The translations under genes and the position numbers were made by a program. The notes below the pieces were generated by a model, which saw nothing but the letters and a program-made list of their open reading frames with translations, did no database searches and was not told where the DNA came from. This document shows, piece by piece, positions 61,431-64,000 of a DNA stretch of 64,000 nucleotides. The stretch is from Acanthornis magna (Eukaryota > Chordata > Aves > Passeriformes > Acanthizidae): the NCBI GenBank assembly GCA_036785705.1, contig JAWUZG010000032.1, positions 12,170,001-12,234,000 on the forward strand, read 5' to 3'. Each line of letters opens with the position of its first letter. The stretch's first letter is position 1.

Positions 61431-62265
61431 AGGATCTTAACAACAAAAGACAAAATTCCGGCCTAATAGTGCTGAAATCTTATGTGTATTGATTTATGTC
61501 TGTTGTGAATAAGCATGTAGATATGTGATGGTCATGGAACTACTTTTGCACTGTTTTCTTTATTGCAAGCAGTATGGCTGATTAATTAATTACTGTCAGT
61601 ATCAGCCAATATTCAGGTTCCAGTAAATAAATGCATACTTACACAGTGATGTCCTGAAAATAATACTGGTGTTACCATTAGCTAACTGCGACACTTGTGG
61701 GCCTTATCCCTATTACAGTTGTATTATCTGCAAGCATGCTCTTATTTTTTGTATCACACAAAATAAAAAAAAGGAATTAATATTGTTCTTGGGAAAAAAA
61801 GCCTATGTAAATTGCACTAAAGCCTGCAGAACTAAGAGAACTTTTCTGTAAGTTTGAACTTCACTAGCGTTATGGCAAGGATACAATTCCACGGTTGTTT
61901 TAGAGAGTTATAAAGAAAACCATCCTTCCCTTTTTTAATTTTCCTGTGTGACACAAGTACAAGCATGCATTATTCTGGTTGGACTGTGTTGATCCTACAG
62001 AAATTAGTTTTTCTTTTCAGTCTTGGCTAGAGCTTTTCTGATAACTGAGAAAAAAAAGATGAAATTATTTAATGCGAGAAGAGGACAAAAAGAAAATAAA
62101 TATTTTACAATAGCTGCATTTGATAAGATCTTGTTTTCTCTGTGCTAATACACATATAAGTCCCTTTCCCAGCTTTTCCAAATAAAGCTATCAATATTCT
62201 CTTGATCTGACCATAACATTTTTACACCTTGAATCCTTGCATTGATCCTATTGTGTTCTTTCTTT

Positions 62266-62297
62266 TTAATAAGATCCTGACTGCAGGATCTTATTAA
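62266..62297. repeat. hairpin, perfect 14-bp stem with 4-base loop
   Basis: TTAATAAGATCCTG (62266-62279) and CAGGATCTTATTAA (62284-62297) are exact reverse complements around the loop ACTG. One further T-G wobble is possible outside. The arms are of mixed sequence. The stem is shorter than a microRNA precursor. Confidence 0.95.
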
Positions 62298-62766
62298 GTT
62301 CTAGTGAAAGTCTTATTGACAATTTGAATTTTTCACTGTCATCTGAAGTCCCTAGTCATTTGTGGTTTTCTGTGGATGGAAAACTTCCTTTTATGCAAGG
62401 TGCTGGCCTGGCTGAACCATCTTCTTTTCTGTTTCTCTGAAAAATGTACTTTTCATAAGATGTTGCAGCAGGAAAACTAGGCATAAAGAGGAGCAGATGA
62501 GAAACTAATCTTTACTTTGTTCTTTCCACTTCTTTCTGCAAAGTGCAAGTTCTTTGGCAAGAGATTTGGGTCTGTAACTTGCCATATTTTAAGAACCATT
62601 CAGATTTTAATAAACAAAGTATATATTTGCTATAGGATCCAAATGGGGCAAAAGTTACTTCAATATTATTTGATTTTAAATCTGGGTTTGTGGTAAACAG
62701 TTTCCTTCTCAGTATGAAATACGGAAGTTCAGACAACTCCATTTAGCTATTGTGGGAGCAGGAGAT

Positions 62767-62850
62767 TTTGTTTTGGGTATTTTGTTTTGTTGGTTGGTTT
62801 TTTGTTTTGGTTTGTTGGTTTTGTTTTGTTTTGTTTTGTTTTATTTTATC
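62767..62850. repeat. imperfect (TTTTG)n tract
   Basis: Repeated TTTTG and TTGG units, ending in five near-perfect TTTTG copies and TTTTATTTTAT. It accounts for the tryptophan/phenylalanine/valine-rich short frames at 62752-62978. Confidence 0.9.
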
Positions 62851-64000
62851 GGGAAAATTCAACCTCTTGCATCAAGTCAAGCATTTGGCACTTTGCCTTC
62901 TACAAGCAAGGAATATTTAGGCTCGAAATACTCTATATAATTTTTATAATTTGTTTTATTTTGTTCATTAAAAAATAAACTTCCTCATTTTTACCCATGC
63001 CATTGAAAGTTGCAAGGGGTTATCATGTAGCTCAAGCCATGTCCTGTTTTCTTTTTTAGAAAAAAGGACAATGTACCAAGGTACCAAAAATGTGGAGACA
63101 AATAATAAGAAAATTATCTGATGTGTGTTGCTAGAGTAAGAGTTGCTTCTTGCTTAACCTGTTGGCCATGTTCAATGAAATTTCTAGGGAGTTGACCCTG
63201 CAATATATTCTTTACTGTATTTTTGATCAATCCCTTACAAAAAAAAGCATACCAGTATGACATTCAACCTTCAACAAAAACCCCCAAAACTGGGGCATGA
63301 ACTAAATAAGTCTATTTTCACCTGTTCGAATTGCTGCTTTTTATTTTATTGGCAATCTTCCCAGGTGAATAATGATTAGTGAATTAGTGTGTAGCAAACA
63401 CTTGTGATATACAAACTTTCTTCAGCTGTTTCCAAATCTAAAATGAATGCAATCACCAAGAGTCTTGCAACTCTAATTAGTTTCTCCAGAATAGCTAATT
63501 TGATTTCTGCATCCACAGTCTTGACTGTCAGATATGAAACAGTCAAAGTCAGTGAATCCTTGAGTGGATGACCATCCAAGTCTCACCCCACTGCAAAAAA
63601 ACTACCTTTGGAGAATCTGGAGGCATAGCCTGTCCTCCTTCTGTCCACTTGCCATTATGAACATAGAAATGCCTAGATTTGAAGGGAGAGTTGGAACTAT
63701 TTCTTCCAACAGTGTTTGTGTAGTCTGTGTCCCAGTTCCCCTTTTCAATTTGCCCAGTGTATAAACGTTGCCTCAAGTTTTGAAACTTATCAGATGGATG
63801 TTGGAACAGACCATTAATACTGTTTGGTTTCAGTTTCTTGACCAAGTGAATAACATCTTTTCTTCTGATGCTGTGGAGTGAAACATAAAACCAGACTTGA
63901 TTGGGAAGCTACTTTGTTTCATGAGAAAATCTGGATGGAGGAATTATAATAATGCATTATTTGTCATTCAGATCTTAGCCTGATGCCAAAAACATAATTC

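Larger units (their letters stand above)
61431..64000. other. unassigned noncoding DNA to the window end
   Basis: No gene supported. It contains a perfect hairpin (62266-62297) and a TTTTG tract (62767-62850). The overlapping frames at 63549-63845 (minus) and 63564-63764 (plus) have no recognisable motif. Confidence 0.55.

Noticed and set aside
1..64000. CRISPR arrays, operons, ribosome binding sites, bacterial terminators
   Set aside because: Nothing in the sequence suggests a prokaryote. The CR1 and LTR content is vertebrate, so these feature types do not apply.

Overview
The window looks like noncoding DNA from a bird. Thirteen stretches match the CR1 family of LINE retrotransposons. Several end in the CR1 3' tail, with its characteristic run around ATTCTATGATTCT. 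Beside them lie solo or partial long terminal repeats (LTRs) of endogenous retroviruses whose layout matches the ERVL-type LTRs common in bird genomes. CR1 also occurs in crocodilians and turtles, but short decayed CR1 pieces plus these LTRs in AT-rich DNA fit a neoavian bird best, probably on a macrochromosome. The species cannot be named from this.

I could not support a single protein-coding gene, tRNA, rRNA or other RNA gene. Apart from frames inside one GC-rich LTR and one tetranucleotide repeat, the longest open frames are about 120-130 codons. Over six frames of 64 kb of AT-rich DNA, chance alone should give several of that size. The window is therefore either a gene desert or the inside of a very large intron. 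Short exons cannot be excluded without a search.

Layout: 1-9388 is AT-rich unique sequence with one CR1 tail (4411-4473) and two small hairpins. At 9389-9785 lies a solo LTR with a near-perfect 5-bp target duplication. From 9786 to 17858 there is unique sequence with CR1 pieces at 13388-13477 and 16270-16465, a GGGGA tract that can form a G-quadruplex, and two perfect 12-bp hairpins. The most layered spot is 17859-19592: one CR1 copy (minus strand) is cut in two by about 1.25 kb of inserted DNA flanked by a 10-bp near-duplicate, and inside the insert sits a 475-bp LTR-like block with three evenly spaced ATTGG boxes. From 19593 to 43777 the sequence is mostly unassigned, with a decayed CR1 open reading frame (26850-27125), another CR1 tail (32206-32289), a long pure CCTT microsatellite (35546-35632) and an AT-rich inverted repeat (36458-36551). 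At 43783-44860 is a full-length 1,078-bp solo ERVL-type LTR with a perfect 5-bp target duplication. From 44866 to the end there are six more CR1 pieces, one of them an old diverged copy (47888-48132) and one broken by the 5' end of another LTR (58957), and a perfect 14-bp hairpin at 62266-62297.

No genes act together here. What the window records is transposition: CR1 copies, LTR insertions, two nested insertions, and loss of retroviral interiors by LTR-LTR recombination. I found no sign of a new biological system. The items most worth checking are the nested insertions, the perfect hairpins and one protein-like 76-codon frame at 46441-46668.
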